Assembly (NCBI RefSeq): GCF_007746795.1
Contig: NZ_CP036343.1
Coordinates: forward strand, 2,469,369-2,533,368
Length of the DNA: 64,000 bases
From: Gimesia algae
GTDB lineage: Bacteria > Planctomycetota > Planctomycetia > Planctomycetales > Planctomycetaceae
Direction of reading: 5' to 3'
The notes under the pieces: generated by a model
Told to the model about the DNA's origin: nothing
The model's input: only the letters and a program-made list of their open reading frames with translations
Database searches by the model: none
Shown: piece after piece, positions 1 to 9,800 of the stretch
Layout: every line of letters starts with the position of its first letter
Position numbering within the stretch: position 1 is the first letter of the stretch
Translations under genes and position numbers: made by a program

Positions 1-794
1 TTTAAATCAATCACTCCCGGTGCGTTCCCCAGACCAAACAATAAAGAACCATCCCGGTGTTCGAGATCAACATGTAAGATACGGCAGGACGCCAGGTCGT
101 ATATGCCATACCAGACTGGAACTTTACGCGACAAACGCTTTACATATTCCTGGATTTTCCAGGCCATTACCGCCGCATTCACAAAGATGGAAGTATCAAT
201 CAATCGAGTTCGATCCAGTGATTCACGCAGTAAACGCCCCTGTAATAAGTCCGGATTGGAAGATAAAGCTGATGCCGCAATTTCAACCGATGGTGTAATT
301 GAACTAATCAGTGAGCGAATCGTATTGTCTGCCGGTGTCGTATCCGGCCTGGGATTCAAATACTGATCGACGGCAGCTGAAACTGCACCACAGCCGGTAT
401 GCCCCAGGACAACAACCCCCTCGACAGTGGGAAAATGCTCTACAGCATAGGTAATACTTCCCAAACACTCCGTAGAAGCGACATTCCCTTCTAACTGAAC
501 TTCAAATATCTGGTTTGGCTGCTGCTGGAACAACTCCAGTACAGGAACACGAGCATCAGAGCAAGCCAGCACCGCAGCCTTGGGAAGTTGAGGTGGTATT
601 TCTCCTGGTAATCCCAGTGGTTCAAGATAATTTTTTGCGATCCGTGTTTCTGTTTGACTCTCGGAATCAGTATCTGTTTTTGAAATCTGCATTTGCTGAT
701 GTTCACTTCTCAGTAATTCAACAAATTCCATATTGCCATGATTCAAGGCTTCTTTCATACATTGACATGTATGTTTCAAAGTGAAAGGAACCAT
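1..794 (-). CDS. Beta-class carbonic anhydrase (3' end outside window)
   Basis: Reversible hydration of CO2 to bicarbonate by a zinc enzyme. The reverse strand reads continuously from 794 to the window edge (264 codons seen, no stop). It carries the beta-CA signature ACSDAR (Cys and the Asp-Arg dyad), then VVLGHTGCGA with the zinc His and Cys about 55 residues later. The middle and C-terminal parts are longer than in a minimal beta-CA. I chose ATG 794 because AAGGAG sits 6 nt upstream; an in-frame ATG at 800 abuts the Shine-Dalgarno sequence. The N-terminal ~70 residues before the catalytic core are polar and unfamiliar. A bicarbonate transporter lies immediately upstream on the same strand, pointing to a shared role in inorganic-carbon supply. 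Family assignment is firm; the physiological role is inferred. Confidence 0.88.
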   Translation of the reverse strand, partial: MVPFTLKHTCQCMKEALNHGNMEFVELLRSEHQQMQISKTDTDSESQTETRIAKNYLEPLGLPGEIPPQLPKAAVLACSDARVPVLELFQQQPNQIFEVQLEGNVASTECLGSITYAVEHFPTVEGVVVLGHTGCGAVSAAVDQYLNPRPDTTPADNTIRSLISSITPSVEIAASALSSNPDLLQGRLLRESLDRTRLIDTSIFVNAAVMAWKIQEYVKRLSRKVPVWYGIYDLASCRILHVDLEHRDGSLLFGLGNAPGVIDL

Positions 795-850
795 CTGCAT
801 CTCCTTGCCACAGGTTTTGTTTAGATCCATTTCAGAAGTAATCACAAGTT

Positions 851-895
851 TTAAAAACATGCTCTGGCTGGATCTCAGGACGTTCCAGCCAGAGC
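851..895 (-). terminator. Rho-independent terminator after sbtA
   Basis: A perfect 11-bp stem (GCTCTGGCTGG / CCAGCCAGAGC, arms 861-871 and 885-895) is followed on the minus strand by ATGTTTTT. It lies just past the stop of the bicarbonate transporter and before the carbonic anhydrase start, so the two genes may be transcribed separately or with partial read-through. Confidence 0.75.
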
Positions 896-903
896 GATCA
901 TGG

Positions 904-2175
904 TCATGCCACTGGAAAAGTTTTCATGACCACCTGTGCAACCAACATGTAGACGGGAATACCGATGGTGACATTGTAAGTAAACGTGAGCCCCAGTGAT
1001 GCTGCCAGAGGCAGCGTGGGGCTGGCTTCGGGGATGGCGAGTCTCTGCACAGCTGGCACAGCGATATAGGATGCTGCCCCACACAAAACGGCAAAAAGTG
1101 CATAAGTCCCCAGGCCAAATGGTTGCCCCAGAACGAGACTGTAGGCATGGGCAACCAGAATTCCTGTTATTGCAAAGACATTAGGAGCGAGGACACCAAA
1201 CATGATGAATCGCCAGCCTGCGGTCTTCAGGTCTTGTAAACGACGGCAGGCTGTGATCCCCATTTCCAACAGGAACAGACATAACATGCCATGAAAAATA
1301 TTAACAAACAGAGTATCGTCTGCCCGCGTGACAGCCTCCCCCTGCAGTCTCCCCAGAAATCCGATGATAATCCCGCCAAACAGCAGGTAAAGCCCGGGAT
1401 TCAGAAAGACTTCATGCAGAAGTTCTTTACTGAAAACCGGTTGTTTTTCCGTCTCCCTATCCAGTTCAGCGGCCAGTTCACGCTTTGTGGCAGTGACCGT
1501 TTGCGTTTTCTCAGCAACAGCGGCGGAAGTATGACTATAAGTGGAATTTCCCCCATCTCGAGTTAGCGGCTTGCCTTCTTCGTCGACAGTAAATTCCCCA
1601 CTACTGCCTGCTCCCTCCCAAGCCAATGCAGGCTGGATGGCAGGCTGATAGCCAGCTTCATGGGGCATATTCCCCTGAGGGTCCATGCCTTTCTGTCGTA
1701 AACGCGATACAAGATACAGGGCAACCAGGCAGCCCGGAATTTCCATCACGGCTAACATGACAGGCATATAAGCAGCATAGGCGATGTTGGCAGCAGCAAT
1801 CACTCCCAGACAGGTCACAAAAGTACCTGCAGAGTCAGACCCATAAAATCCGGCCACCGTAGCCGCATCAACCTGACGCAACTTTGTAGTACGTCGTAAA
1901 ATGAAATAAGCGATAAGACCAATACAAAGGTTCGTTACGAAGCCAATCGCCATAAAACCCAGAGCCTGACCAAACTCAGACAGAGAAAGCGAAGCCAACT
2001 CTTCACCACCATGCCAGCCAATTGCTACCAACAGGTAAAGCGTCAAACCCTGATACACGGCTTTCGGAAATTCAAATGGCACTTTCAGAATTGGAATCAA
2101 AAAACCCATATAGAAAAACAGAAGCAAAGGTTTGAAAAGATTATGAGCAAAATTATGAATGAACTCTTCTAACAA
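904..2175 (-). CDS. sbtA: SbtA-type sodium-dependent bicarbonate transporter
   Basis: Inner-membrane bicarbonate uptake protein, 423 aa, of the Sbt_1 family known from cyanobacterial carbon concentration. It has about ten hydrophobic segments in two halves, with family hallmarks GFYGSDSAGTF near residue 107 and MLAVMEIPGCLVAL near 139. A charged cytoplasmic linker spans roughly residues 165-245. The start is TTG at 2175 with GAGGAG 7 nt upstream. A strong terminator follows it and the carbonic anhydrase comes next. The SbtB PII-like partner that often accompanies sbtA is not next to it here. Nothing in the window suggests autotrophy, so anaplerotic bicarbonate supply or pH homeostasis is the likelier use. 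The family call is confident; the substrate is by homology. Confidence 0.85.
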   Translation of the reverse strand: MLEEFIHNFAHNLFKPLLLFFYMGFLIPILKVPFEFPKAVYQGLTLYLLVAIGWHGGEELASLSLSEFGQALGFMAIGFVTNLCIGLIAYFILRRTTKLRQVDAATVAGFYGSDSAGTFVTCLGVIAAANIAYAAYMPVMLAVMEIPGCLVALYLVSRLRQKGMDPQGNMPHEAGYQPAIQPALAWEGAGSSGEFTVDEEGKPLTRDGGNSTYSHTSAAVAEKTQTVTATKRELAAELDRETEKQPVFSKELLHEVFLNPGLYLLFGGIIIGFLGRLQGEAVTRADDTLFVNIFHGMLCLFLLEMGITACRRLQDLKTAGWRFIMFGVLAPNVFAITGILVAHAYSLVLGQPFGLGTYALFAVLCGAASYIAVPAVQRLAIPEASPTLPLAASLGLTFTYNVTIGIPVYMLVAQVVMKTFPVA

Positions 2176-2719
2176 TCCAGTGCTCCTCAGGGTGGCAGGT
2201 CTTGTCGGGACTTTGACCGAACAAGGAATTTAACAGCAGTGTAATTCACTCAGTATTGCGAACATGAAATAAACAACTTTCCCTAATGCAATCAGCATAC
2301 CAGCAGAATCAATTTATTGATCACGTTGTCTCCAGATGCAATTACTCCCTGAAATGCAGCTGTTTTCATTAGAAATATTTTATTTTCGTATCAGTTCCCG
2401 GACCAAAAAAACGCGAATCATTTCGATCCCGCACGCAAACCCATGCAAGATACTGCACCCTGAATGCAATCCTGTGCAGAACAGACGAGTGAATGATTGG
2501 ACGATCTTTGCCGCCCGCTAAACACACCCCAATCAAAGACAACAGCTTGAACTAAATAACGAGCGCAATGGCAGATAACGCATGTGAATATTTTTCTGCT
2601 GAGGTGAATTCAGAATGTTCAGCTCAAATGGGCTCGGTAAGATCTGATAGGATCTGTCTACATGGAAGCTATGCATGACCAGCTGTAGATGCCCTTAGAG
2701 ACATCAATAGGTCATTTAA
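2176..2719. other. Non-coding interval upstream of sbtA
   Basis: About 540 bases with no convincing gene. Only short open frames without ribosome binding sites or recognisable translations are present. The sbtA Shine-Dalgarno lies at its left edge and a CTAG-bounded repeat begins at its right edge. Confidence 0.5.
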
Positions 2720-2812
2720 GACTGAGCCCTGTTTTACTGTAGCATCTCCAGGGCCATTTGGACCGAGGATATTAGATTGAGAGACGCTATGGTTAAATGT
2801 GATGCGTTCTAG
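2720..2812 (+). repeat. CTAG-bounded palindromic repeat, copy 1
   Basis: About 93 bp with inner inverted arms resembling TAGCGTCTC and GAGACGCTA (the left arm here has one change) around GGGCCATTTGGACCGAG. It ends in TTCTAG. The left end is more diverged than in other copies. Its terminal CTAG supplies the TAG stop of the TrkA_C gene on the opposite strand. Related copies lie near 11.4, 17.9, 20.8, 23.5 and 59.5 kb. Confidence 0.8.
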
Positions 2813-3567
2813 ATCTGAGAGACCTGTTCCTGTTCGCTGCGTTTCTGTTCATCCACCGCTTTATGGTGTTCCCAGTTACCGGCAGCTCCGGAACGTCGCT
2901 CATCCAGGTTTCTCAACACATCGGCTTTTCCATAAAGCAGGACGCGATCGTCGATCTCCAGATGTGTCTCACCCCTGGGAGCACCGATGTAGCTTGTGTC
3001 CGGTTTTTCAATCCCCAGTACCAGTATCCCTTCAGAATCCAATTTGAGTTCAGTCAGTTTTTTTTCAGCAAGCCAGTCGTCCGGGTTAACATTCAGCTCC
3101 ACCACAATGTAGTCTCCCGTCAGATGTAGCAGCCCCGCATAATCTCGAATTTCAAGATCAGTCCAATGCTGCAGCGCATTCTGAATAATTCTGGAAATAT
3201 GACGGTCAATCCATTCGCTGTAAGCAAGCATCCACAGGAGTGATAAACCACCGGCAAGAAGAGCAATGCGGACCCAGAGAGTTGAACTCGACTCAGCCCC
3301 GACAAAGGAGATAATGAGAGAAGAAATGGCCGTTACAATTCCCGCGTTTCCCAGAATCATCAGCGTCATAATGATCCGGCGACGAACAGGGTGACGCATG
3401 ACTTTTTCCGTCTCAGTGGTTGTGAAGCCTGTACTGGTAAAAGCAGACCTCGCCTGGAATCGTGCCAGTGGAGTGGAAAGTCCTGTCAACGTTAACGCCA
3501 CTGTCGCCACTCGAACCACAATGATCGATACGACAATAATCACTATCAGTGAAATGATTGCAAACAT
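2809..3567 (-). CDS. Membrane protein with C-terminal TrkA_C (RCK_C) domain
   Basis: 252 aa. An N-terminal helix (residues 2-24), a basic segment, then two more helices (about 64-90 and 98-116) precede a soluble C-terminal domain. In that domain, residues ~150-225 fit TrkA_C: LTGDYIVVELNV, then LKLDSEGILVLGIEKPD, and a final DDRVLLYGK strand. RCK_C domains sense ligands on potassium channels and transporters; here it is joined to a short membrane part with no pore motif, so a regulatory or accessory role in ion homeostasis is likelier than transport. The tail is charged. The stop codon TAG is part of the CTAG end of repeat copy 1, so the original C-terminus may have been altered by that insertion. 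Confidence 0.7.
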   Translation of the reverse strand: MFAIISLIVIIVVSIIVVRVATVALTLTGLSTPLARFQARSAFTSTGFTTTETEKVMRHPVRRRIIMTLMILGNAGIVTAISSLIISFVGAESSSTLWVRIALLAGGLSLLWMLAYSEWIDRHISRIIQNALQHWTDLEIRDYAGLLHLTGDYIVVELNVNPDDWLAEKKLTELKLDSEGILVLGIEKPDTSYIGAPRGETHLEIDDRVLLYGKADVLRNLDERRSGAAGNWEHHKAVDEQKRSEQEQVSQI

Positions 3568-3618
3568 GTTTCTACAAAATTCATTCTTTTAAATTGAAAG
3601 GGATGACCTACGGTGCCG

Positions 3619-3825
3619 TTATTTTTTCGCAATGACCCATACGGCGTGGACAAGCCCGGGGATATAACCGCACAGAGTCAAGACAATATTCAACCAGAAA
3701 TGCATTCCCAGTCCGACCTGCATTAATACTCCCACTGGTGGCAAAATGATTGCCAGGATAATTCTTAAAACATCCATGAAAGTAGAGGACTGAGGCTGAA
3801 CGTGTTGAGGGTACTGAGTTGACAT
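3619..3825 (-). CDS. YqaE/Pmp3 family membrane peptide
   Basis: 68 aa with two transmembrane segments and the family pattern IILAIILPPVGVLMQVGL followed by WLNIVLTLCGYIPGLVHAVWVI. Members (UPF0057, yeast Pmp3, plant RCI2) are small stress-induced membrane peptides that affect membrane potential and salt tolerance. A short polar N-terminus of about 17 residues precedes the first helix. An AAGGAA Shine-Dalgarno lies about 8 nt before ATG 3825. It sits 50 bp upstream of the TrkA_C membrane protein and could be cotranscribed with it, which would fit a common role in ion stress. Confidence 0.85.
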   Translation of the reverse strand: MSTQYPQHVQPQSSTFMDVLRIILAIILPPVGVLMQVGLGMHFWLNIVLTLCGYIPGLVHAVWVIAKK

Positions 3826-4172
3826 ATTCTATTTCCTTTCTGAGAGGCAGAGTACAATCTGCTGGGACGGCACTTGAAACGGATTCTGATTTCACATTAG
3901 TTTAAAAACGATTCAGATTCACTTCCGGATCAAATTTTCAATGTGACTTGGTAGAGTTAGAAAGCACATCCCATACCAATCCCACGACAATGTGAACACA
4001 AACTGTACAACCGTGAAAAGCAAGGGTTTTTTTAAGATTTTGAACTGGAAAACACCGGAAATGGAGCGCGACCCTGGCAGCATGGCAACCGGTTTGAATG
4101 CAGATCCCGCAGTTCAGAACTACAGGGTGAGGAGATTCTGACTCGATAAAAATCAGCCCGACCGTGTGTCAA

Positions 4173-4376
4173 TCAGGAATTCTCAGACTTCCAGGCGGAA
4201 AGTTCCTCACTTAGTCGAGCGACCTCTGACTCAAGCAAGGGGATCGCAGGAGGTACTTCCAGCAATTTTCCCTGATGGCCGTAGTCCTCGATTGTTTTTG
4301 CTGCTTCGACTGCTGGATAAGCATTAAAGTTGGCACAAAGTCCTTTCAGACTGTGTGCTGCCCGCGTCAGTTCTTC
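4173..4376 (-). pseudogene. Severed 3' end of hybrid histidine kinase (Hpt domain)
   Basis: Reading the minus strand gives ELTRAAHSLKGLCANF and on to a TGA stop at 4173-4175. AAHSLKG is the phospho-accepting histidine motif of an Hpt domain. It has no start codon or ribosome site of its own. The matching front part ends at 6868 on the other side of an IS66 element. The 8-bp duplication AGTTCTTC is present at 4369-4376 and 6868-6875. Joining the two parts with one copy of the duplication gives 3423 nt, an unbroken 1140-aa frame. This fragment is probably not translated, so the kinase has lost its Hpt histidine. Confidence 0.88.
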
Positions 4377-4458
4377 GTAACCGGCCCACCAAATACACCT
4401 TGACGTGTATCGTATTCTGAATGTGTTTCAATCACCAGCATATTCAGGAGCAAAAGCG

Positions 4459-4806
4459 ATGTCCGCATCCCAGCCAACCCCGCGTGCCGACCAGCGACGG
4501 AACCCGAACCGTGAAGCGTTCTGGCGACAAACCCTTTCAGACCGACTGCAGTCCGGACTCTCGATCCGTGCCTTCTGTCAGCGTGAGGGACTCAGCGAAC
4601 CAGCTTACCACTACTGGCGGCGGGAACTGAAAAAACGCGATGCCGCGAAAACCGCTGCAGCTTCCTTTCTGCCCGTTGAAGTCCATCTCCCTGCCACGTC
4701 GATTGAAATCGTCTTCTCCCATGGCACCACGGTTCGCGTCGGTAACGGCTGTGATCGGACCACGCTCGAAACCGTGCTCGCCGCATTGGAGCAGCGCGCA
4801 TGCTGA
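4459..4806 (+). CDS. tnpA: IS66 accessory protein TnpA
   Basis: 115 aa from ATG 4459, chosen because CAGGAG lies 8 nt upstream; the frame is open further upstream without a ribosome site. The N-terminal half reads as a helix-turn-helix protein (REAFWRQTL, LSIRAFCQREGLSEPAYHYWRREL), the DNA-binding part shared by IS66 TnpA and IS3-like OrfA proteins. The C-terminal half (IEIVFSHGTTVRVG) is the short beta segment usual in the family. Its stop overlaps the start of tnpB (ATGCTGA), implying translational coupling. It is needed for transposition in studied IS66 elements. Confidence 0.9.
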   Translation: MSASQPTPRADQRRNPNREAFWRQTLSDRLQSGLSIRAFCQREGLSEPAYHYWRRELKKRDAAKTAAASFLPVEVHLPATSIEIVFSHGTTVRVGNGCDRTTLETVLAALEQRAC

Positions 4807-5162
4807 ATCTGCCGACCCGCATTTATTTCTGCACGGTCCCCACTGATATGCGTAAAAGTTTTGACGGCCTGCTGCGAATGACCGAAGTCTACCTGCAGCA
4901 AAACGTACTCGACGGGGGATTGTTTGTGTTCCTCAACAAAAAACAGGATCGCATCAAGCTGCTGTACTGGGACCACGATGGTCTGGCCATCTGGTACAAG
5001 CGGCTGGAAGCGGGCACATACCAGCGTCTCTCCAGCCCGGAGGGCATACACGGCCTGCAACTGTCCTCTACCGATCTGGCACTCCTGCTGCAGGGCATCG
5101 ACCTGACCAGCGTGCAGCGCAGAAAACGCTATCAGATTTCAGAAAAAGCATCGACTTCATAA
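4800..5162 (+). CDS. tnpB: IS66 accessory protein TnpB
   Basis: 120 aa, the usual length. It has the TnpB (PF05717) signature from the N-terminus: RIYFCTVPTDMRKSFDGL, then GGLFVFLNKKQDRIKLLYWD and GLAIWYKRLEAGTY. Function in transposition is required but mechanistically unclear. It overlaps the end of tnpA by 7 nt and lies 44 nt before tnpC. No damage seen. Confidence 0.95.
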   Translation: MLNLPTRIYFCTVPTDMRKSFDGLLRMTEVYLQQNVLDGGLFVFLNKKQDRIKLLYWDHDGLAIWYKRLEAGTYQRLSSPEGIHGLQLSSTDLALLLQGIDLTSVQRRKRYQISEKASTS

Positions 5163-5206
5163 AAAAACAGTTCCCGCCTGATAACGATTATGTTAAGACG
5201 TGGGAC

Positions 5207-6781
5207 ATGAACCAGAAACGATCTTCACTGCCGAACGACGTCCAATCCTGCCATGACATGATTCATAAACTGGGTGAGACCGTGGGAGAGCAACAGCGGG
5301 AAGTCGAGCAACTCAAACATTTCATTGATCGGCTGCTGCGACAACGCTTTGGTGCCCGTTCTGAAAAGATCGCCCCCAATCAAATGAGTCTGTTTGACGA
5401 ACCCGATACCCTGGAGGAAACAGCCGATCCTGAGGACGATGAACCTCCTCCCACTGTGGTTTCCGCACATCGCCGTCGTGGCGGCGGCCGCAACAAGCTA
5501 CCCGATCATCTACCCCGGGAACGGGTAGAACATGACCTGACCGAATCGGAAAAACGCTGTCCCTGCTGTGACCAGACACGGCAGCGGATCGGAAAGGTCA
5601 GCCACGAACAACTGGAATTCATTCCCGCCAGCCTGAAAGTGATCGAACACATACGTTTCAAATACGCGTGCCGGGAGTGTGAAGAGCATGTGGCGCTGGC
5701 TCCAGCTCCTGCCCGGCCGATTGCCAAAGGCTTTGCCGGGCCCGGCCTGCTCTCAACGATCCTGGTGGGGAAATACTCAGACCATCTCCCCCTGTATCGT
5801 CATGAATCGATTCTCAGCCGGAACGGCGTGCAGCTTTCACGGAGCACGATGAGCCGCTGGGTACTGGAAACCGCGGAATTACTGCAACCGTTAACCGATC
5901 TGATGAAGAACCGGGTTTTACAGTCGCATGTCGTGCATACGGACGACACGACGATTCCCGTCCAGGACCAACGGCTTTCCCGCACGCGGACCGGCCGGTT
6001 CTGGGTTTACTGTGGCGATGCCGCGCACCCGTATTCGGTCTATGATTTCACACCGAACCGGGAGCGCGCCGGTCCCCAGGCGTTTTTAGAACACTTTTGC
6101 GGTTATCTGCAGGCAGACGCGTATGCCGGCTATGAAGAACTATACCGGTCAGGCAGGATTCAGCAGGTCTTGTGCTGGGCGCATGCGCGACGTAAGTTTT
6201 ACGATGCGCGGACCGTGCAGCCGGAAGCCGCCCATCGGGCATTATTGTTTATTCAACAGTTATACGCGATTGAACGGGAAGCCGACGAGTTGAAGTCGGA
6301 TCTGCCACAGCCGGAGGGTCGTGAACGCTGTTGGCAGCACCGCCGGCAGTTACGACAGGAAAAGGCGTTACCGATTCTGGAACAGTTCCGTGACTGGTTG
6401 ACGGAAACCGTGCGCAGTCTGTTGCCGAAAAGTCCGGTGGCAGCGGCGATTCAATATCTGTTAAGTCGTTGGTCCGGTTTTACGCGGTATTGTACAGAGG
6501 GCATTCTGTCGATTGACAACAATCTGGCCGAACGCACCTTGCGTCCCTGTGCTATTGGCCGGAAGAATTATCTATTCGTCGGCAGTGATCGGGGCGGCGA
6601 GGCCGCCGCCGTGCACTACAGTCTGATGGCCAGTTGCAAAGCAAACGAAGTAGAACCGTTTGCTTATCTGAGAGATGTGCTGAGTCGGATAACCGATCAC
6701 GCCTCCGATCGTCTGGAAGAACTGCTGCCGGACCAATGGCTGAAGCAACACCCCGAAGCTCACTACACCCGCCGACGCTGA
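5207..6781 (+). CDS. tnpC: IS66 transposase TnpC
   Basis: 524 aa, full length for IS66 DDE transposases. In order: an N-terminal coiled region (residues 10-50) with LRQRFGARSEK, an acidic linker, a zinc-finger segment with CPCCDQ and CREC, then the catalytic core. The core contains HTDDTTIPV with the first Asp, LQADAYAGYEEL with the second, and IDNNLAERTLRP with the catalytic Glu region. It ends in the IS66_C motif (SLMASCKANEVEPFAYLRDVL). The frame is intact, so the element is probably still able to move. Confidence 0.95.
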   Translation: MNQKRSSLPNDVQSCHDMIHKLGETVGEQQREVEQLKHFIDRLLRQRFGARSEKIAPNQMSLFDEPDTLEETADPEDDEPPPTVVSAHRRRGGGRNKLPDHLPRERVEHDLTESEKRCPCCDQTRQRIGKVSHEQLEFIPASLKVIEHIRFKYACRECEEHVALAPAPARPIAKGFAGPGLLSTILVGKYSDHLPLYRHESILSRNGVQLSRSTMSRWVLETAELLQPLTDLMKNRVLQSHVVHTDDTTIPVQDQRLSRTRTGRFWVYCGDAAHPYSVYDFTPNRERAGPQAFLEHFCGYLQADAYAGYEELYRSGRIQQVLCWAHARRKFYDARTVQPEAAHRALLFIQQLYAIEREADELKSDLPQPEGRERCWQHRRQLRQEKALPILEQFRDWLTETVRSLLPKSPVAAAIQYLLSRWSGFTRYCTEGILSIDNNLAERTLRPCAIGRKNYLFVGSDRGGEAAAVHYSLMASCKANEVEPFAYLRDVLSRITDHASDRLEELLPDQWLKQHPEAHYTRRR

Positions 6782-6863
6782 ACCGACAGTGATTCAGTTA
6801 CTCATGACTCTCAAAGGCATATCTTTCGATGCCCGTTGATAGACCGTGTATTTCCTGAAACGG

Positions 6864-9800
6864 TTACAGTTCTTCTACATCACCTGCTACTGCCTGATCA
6901 TTGATTTCTTTCAGAAGCCCGGGGGCGTCCTCGAAAAAGAAATTGACCATATCGTTCAGGATTGCCATATCATCACCAACCCGTTTGAGGGCTGCCCGCA
7001 TATCGATGACGGGCCGGGCATCTGCCTTCGGCTGATTAGATGGGGAAGCATTTTGTAATGATTCGTTTTCCGCCTCCTCATAGGAGAGTTTTGAACCAGC
7101 AAAACTGCTCCCGCGTAAGCTTTTCTTCTGATAACGCATTGCCAGTCGCTCCAGTACCAAAATCAGTTTTTTGGCATCAATCGGTTTAGAAATGTAACTA
7201 TCCATGCCAGCAGCAATACACTTATCGCGATCCCCGCGCATCGCGTAAGCCGTCATAGCAATAATAGGAGTGTGCTCCCCAGAGTCATATTCGTTCTCGC
7301 GTATCATGGCAGTCGCCTGCAGACCATCCATCGTTGGCATTTGCACGTCCATCAGCACCACGTCAAACGACTCATTTCGCAGATAATCAACGGCTTCCCG
7401 TCCATTATCGGCAATCACACACTGATGCCCCCGCTTCTTCAGAATCGCGGTAATCACTTTCTGGTTCGCAGGAGTATCTTCAGCCACCAGAACTCTCAAA
7501 ATCTGTTTTGATTCTCTGATTTGGGACACACTGGACCGTTCCAGTTGAGGGCCTTTCAAAGCAGTCATGATGGCATCCAGAAGATCAGATTGAGAAACCG
7601 GTTTTTCCAGAAACGCGGAAATATCAAGCCCCTGGCATCGTTCACTGAAAATCTGGTGATCGGCTGAAGAAAGCATGAGAATCGTCGCGGAATCAAGCAA
7701 GCCTTGCTTACGAGCCCGCTCAAGTAGCATAAAACCATCTGTTTCAGGCATCAGAGCATCAACAATCACCAGAGGATAAGCCTTGTTCTCGTCATTAACT
7801 GCGGACAGTCGATCCAATGCTTCTTCCGCTGAGTCCACTGGAGTCGGCGACATGGACCAGTTCGACAGCATTTCTTCCAGAATCACACGATTTGTCTGGT
7901 TATCATCCACCACCAGTACCGGCAGATCGCGTAATTCAGATACGGATGATTTTTCGTTTTCGCTATCAGATTCTTCAGGTTCGGCGACTGTCAGGTTGAC
8001 CTGAAAAGAAAAGCAACTCCCTTTTCCTGGTTCACTTTTCAAGTACATTTCCCCTTCCATCAAACCGATCAGTTCGTGACAGATCGCCAGACCTAAACCC
8101 GTGCCAGAATAGTGTCGCGTAGTCGAAGCATCAGCCTGTGCAAAGGGCGCAAATATTCTTTGCTGATCTTCTGCAGCGATTCCAATACCAGTATCAGATA
8201 CGCTGAATTCCAACTGGGTCATTTCTCCCGGCTGAAGTTGAGGTGGTGAATTTGCCTCGGTCTGGTTTGGGGGATCTCCAGTCGTTTCGTCAGTCAACTC
8301 AATCAGTTTGACATCAACAACCACTTCACCCTGTTCTGTAAATTTAATTGCATTTCCAGCCAGATTTGTCAGTATCTGACGCAAGCGAACCGGATCGCCC
8401 AGAACTCGAGAAGGTACCCGCTTATCGATGCGGCAGATTAATTCCAGTCCTTTCTCACAGGATCTCAACGAAAGTGTTTTCACCGCTTCGTCGAGCATAT
8501 CTCGTAGATTAAACGGCACGGGTTCCAGCTCAAAACGTCCCGCCTCCAGTCGAGAAAAATCCAGTATGTCATTCACCAGCAAGAGAAGGGAATCTGCTGA
8601 ATCTTTGGCTGTCTGTAAATAATCCCGTTTGAGTGGCGTCAGGTTTTCCTGCAACGTCAATTCGAGCATACCCAGTATCGCATTCATCGGCGTTCGAAGT
8701 TCATGGCTGACATTGGCCAGGAATTCGCCTTGAGCACGGGTAGCCTGTTCGGCTTCATCCTTGGCTTTGCTGAGTTCCTCTTCACGGCGACGCCTGGCGG
8801 TGATATCTCTTTCGATGCTTGATGAACCCACAACCAGATGATCTATCCCACGTATAGGGGAAACAGTAATGGCGACATCGATAATAGTACCGTCTTTTCG
8901 CATTCGTTTCGTCTGAAACTGATCCAACCTGCGCCCTGTTTTCATCGCTTCCAGAATTTCAGATTCTTCCCGGCCCATTCCCGGAGGTAGCAGAATTGAA
9001 ACGGTTTCACCAATTACTTCCTCTTCCAACCATCCGTATATTACCTCTGCTCCGTTATTCCAGGAAGTGATCGTGCCATTGGGAGCTTTACCGATGATCG
9101 CATCCCCCGAAGAATCCACAATAGCAGCCAACCTGGTTCGTTCTTCCTGCCATTGAACACGTTCGATCACATGTCTGATCAGGTTGCTGACTCCGCGCGA
9201 CAGCGCCAGCAGATTCGGATCGGGAGAAGCAAGCTTGGTATTAAAGAACTCGACCACAGCAATCACATCGCCATCGAGCTTAACAGGAAATGCAAAAGCA
9301 GATCGAACTCCCAGTGCTGTAAAGTCTCGCTTCTGATTTATGATCTCTTCATTTTCAAAGTCCGTAATCCAGACAGGTTCGCCACGATTCCAAACGTACC
9401 CGGGCAGATCTTCGCCGCGTTCAAATGTCTGTTTCTCTGATTCGGCGCGTAATTCCAGAAAATGATCTCGACTTGCCAGATACCAGATACGAGATGAAAC
9501 CAGTCGATTCCCTCCCTGGTCTCGCAGGTAAGCATGACCAACGGGCCAACCTGAAATTTCGCCCAGATTGGCGACACAAATTCGCAAAGCATCTTCCAGG
9601 GCATCGCTTGTCGAGGACGAAAAACTCGCCTGTTGCAATAAAGCCGCCTCAAGTTTCTCGCGTGCAATGAGCTGCTCAGCTTCTTTTCTGTCAGATACAT
9701 CTCTTATAAAAGCATTGAAGATAATCTGATCATGCCAATCGATCTGTGTGACAACCAGTTCAATCGGAAACTCGTGTCCGTTTCTGCGAAGAGCCGTCAA

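Larger units (their letters stand above)
4377..6867 (+). mobile_element. IS66-family insertion sequence (complete, 2491 bp)
   Basis: Both ends begin GTAACCG and continue with an imperfect inverted repeat (GTAACCGgcccAccAAATACAC on the left, GTAACCGtttcAggAAATACAC from the right). It is flanked by the 8-bp direct repeat AGTTCTTC (4369-4376 and 6868-6875), the duplication size expected for IS66. It carries tnpA, tnpB and tnpC in the usual order, all apparently intact. It interrupts the Hpt domain of a hybrid histidine kinase, with transposase genes running opposite to the kinase. Confidence 0.95.

Noticed and set aside
3964-3978. GG-N10-GC sequence upstream of the YqaE gene as a sigma-54 promoter
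   Set aside because: Spacing is right but the -24 and -12 boxes (TGGTAT, GTGCT) match poorly; too weak beside the three good sites.
4332-4350. TGGCAC in the severed kinase fragment as a sigma-54 site
   Set aside because: No -12 GC at the right spacing; it is part of the former coding sequence.
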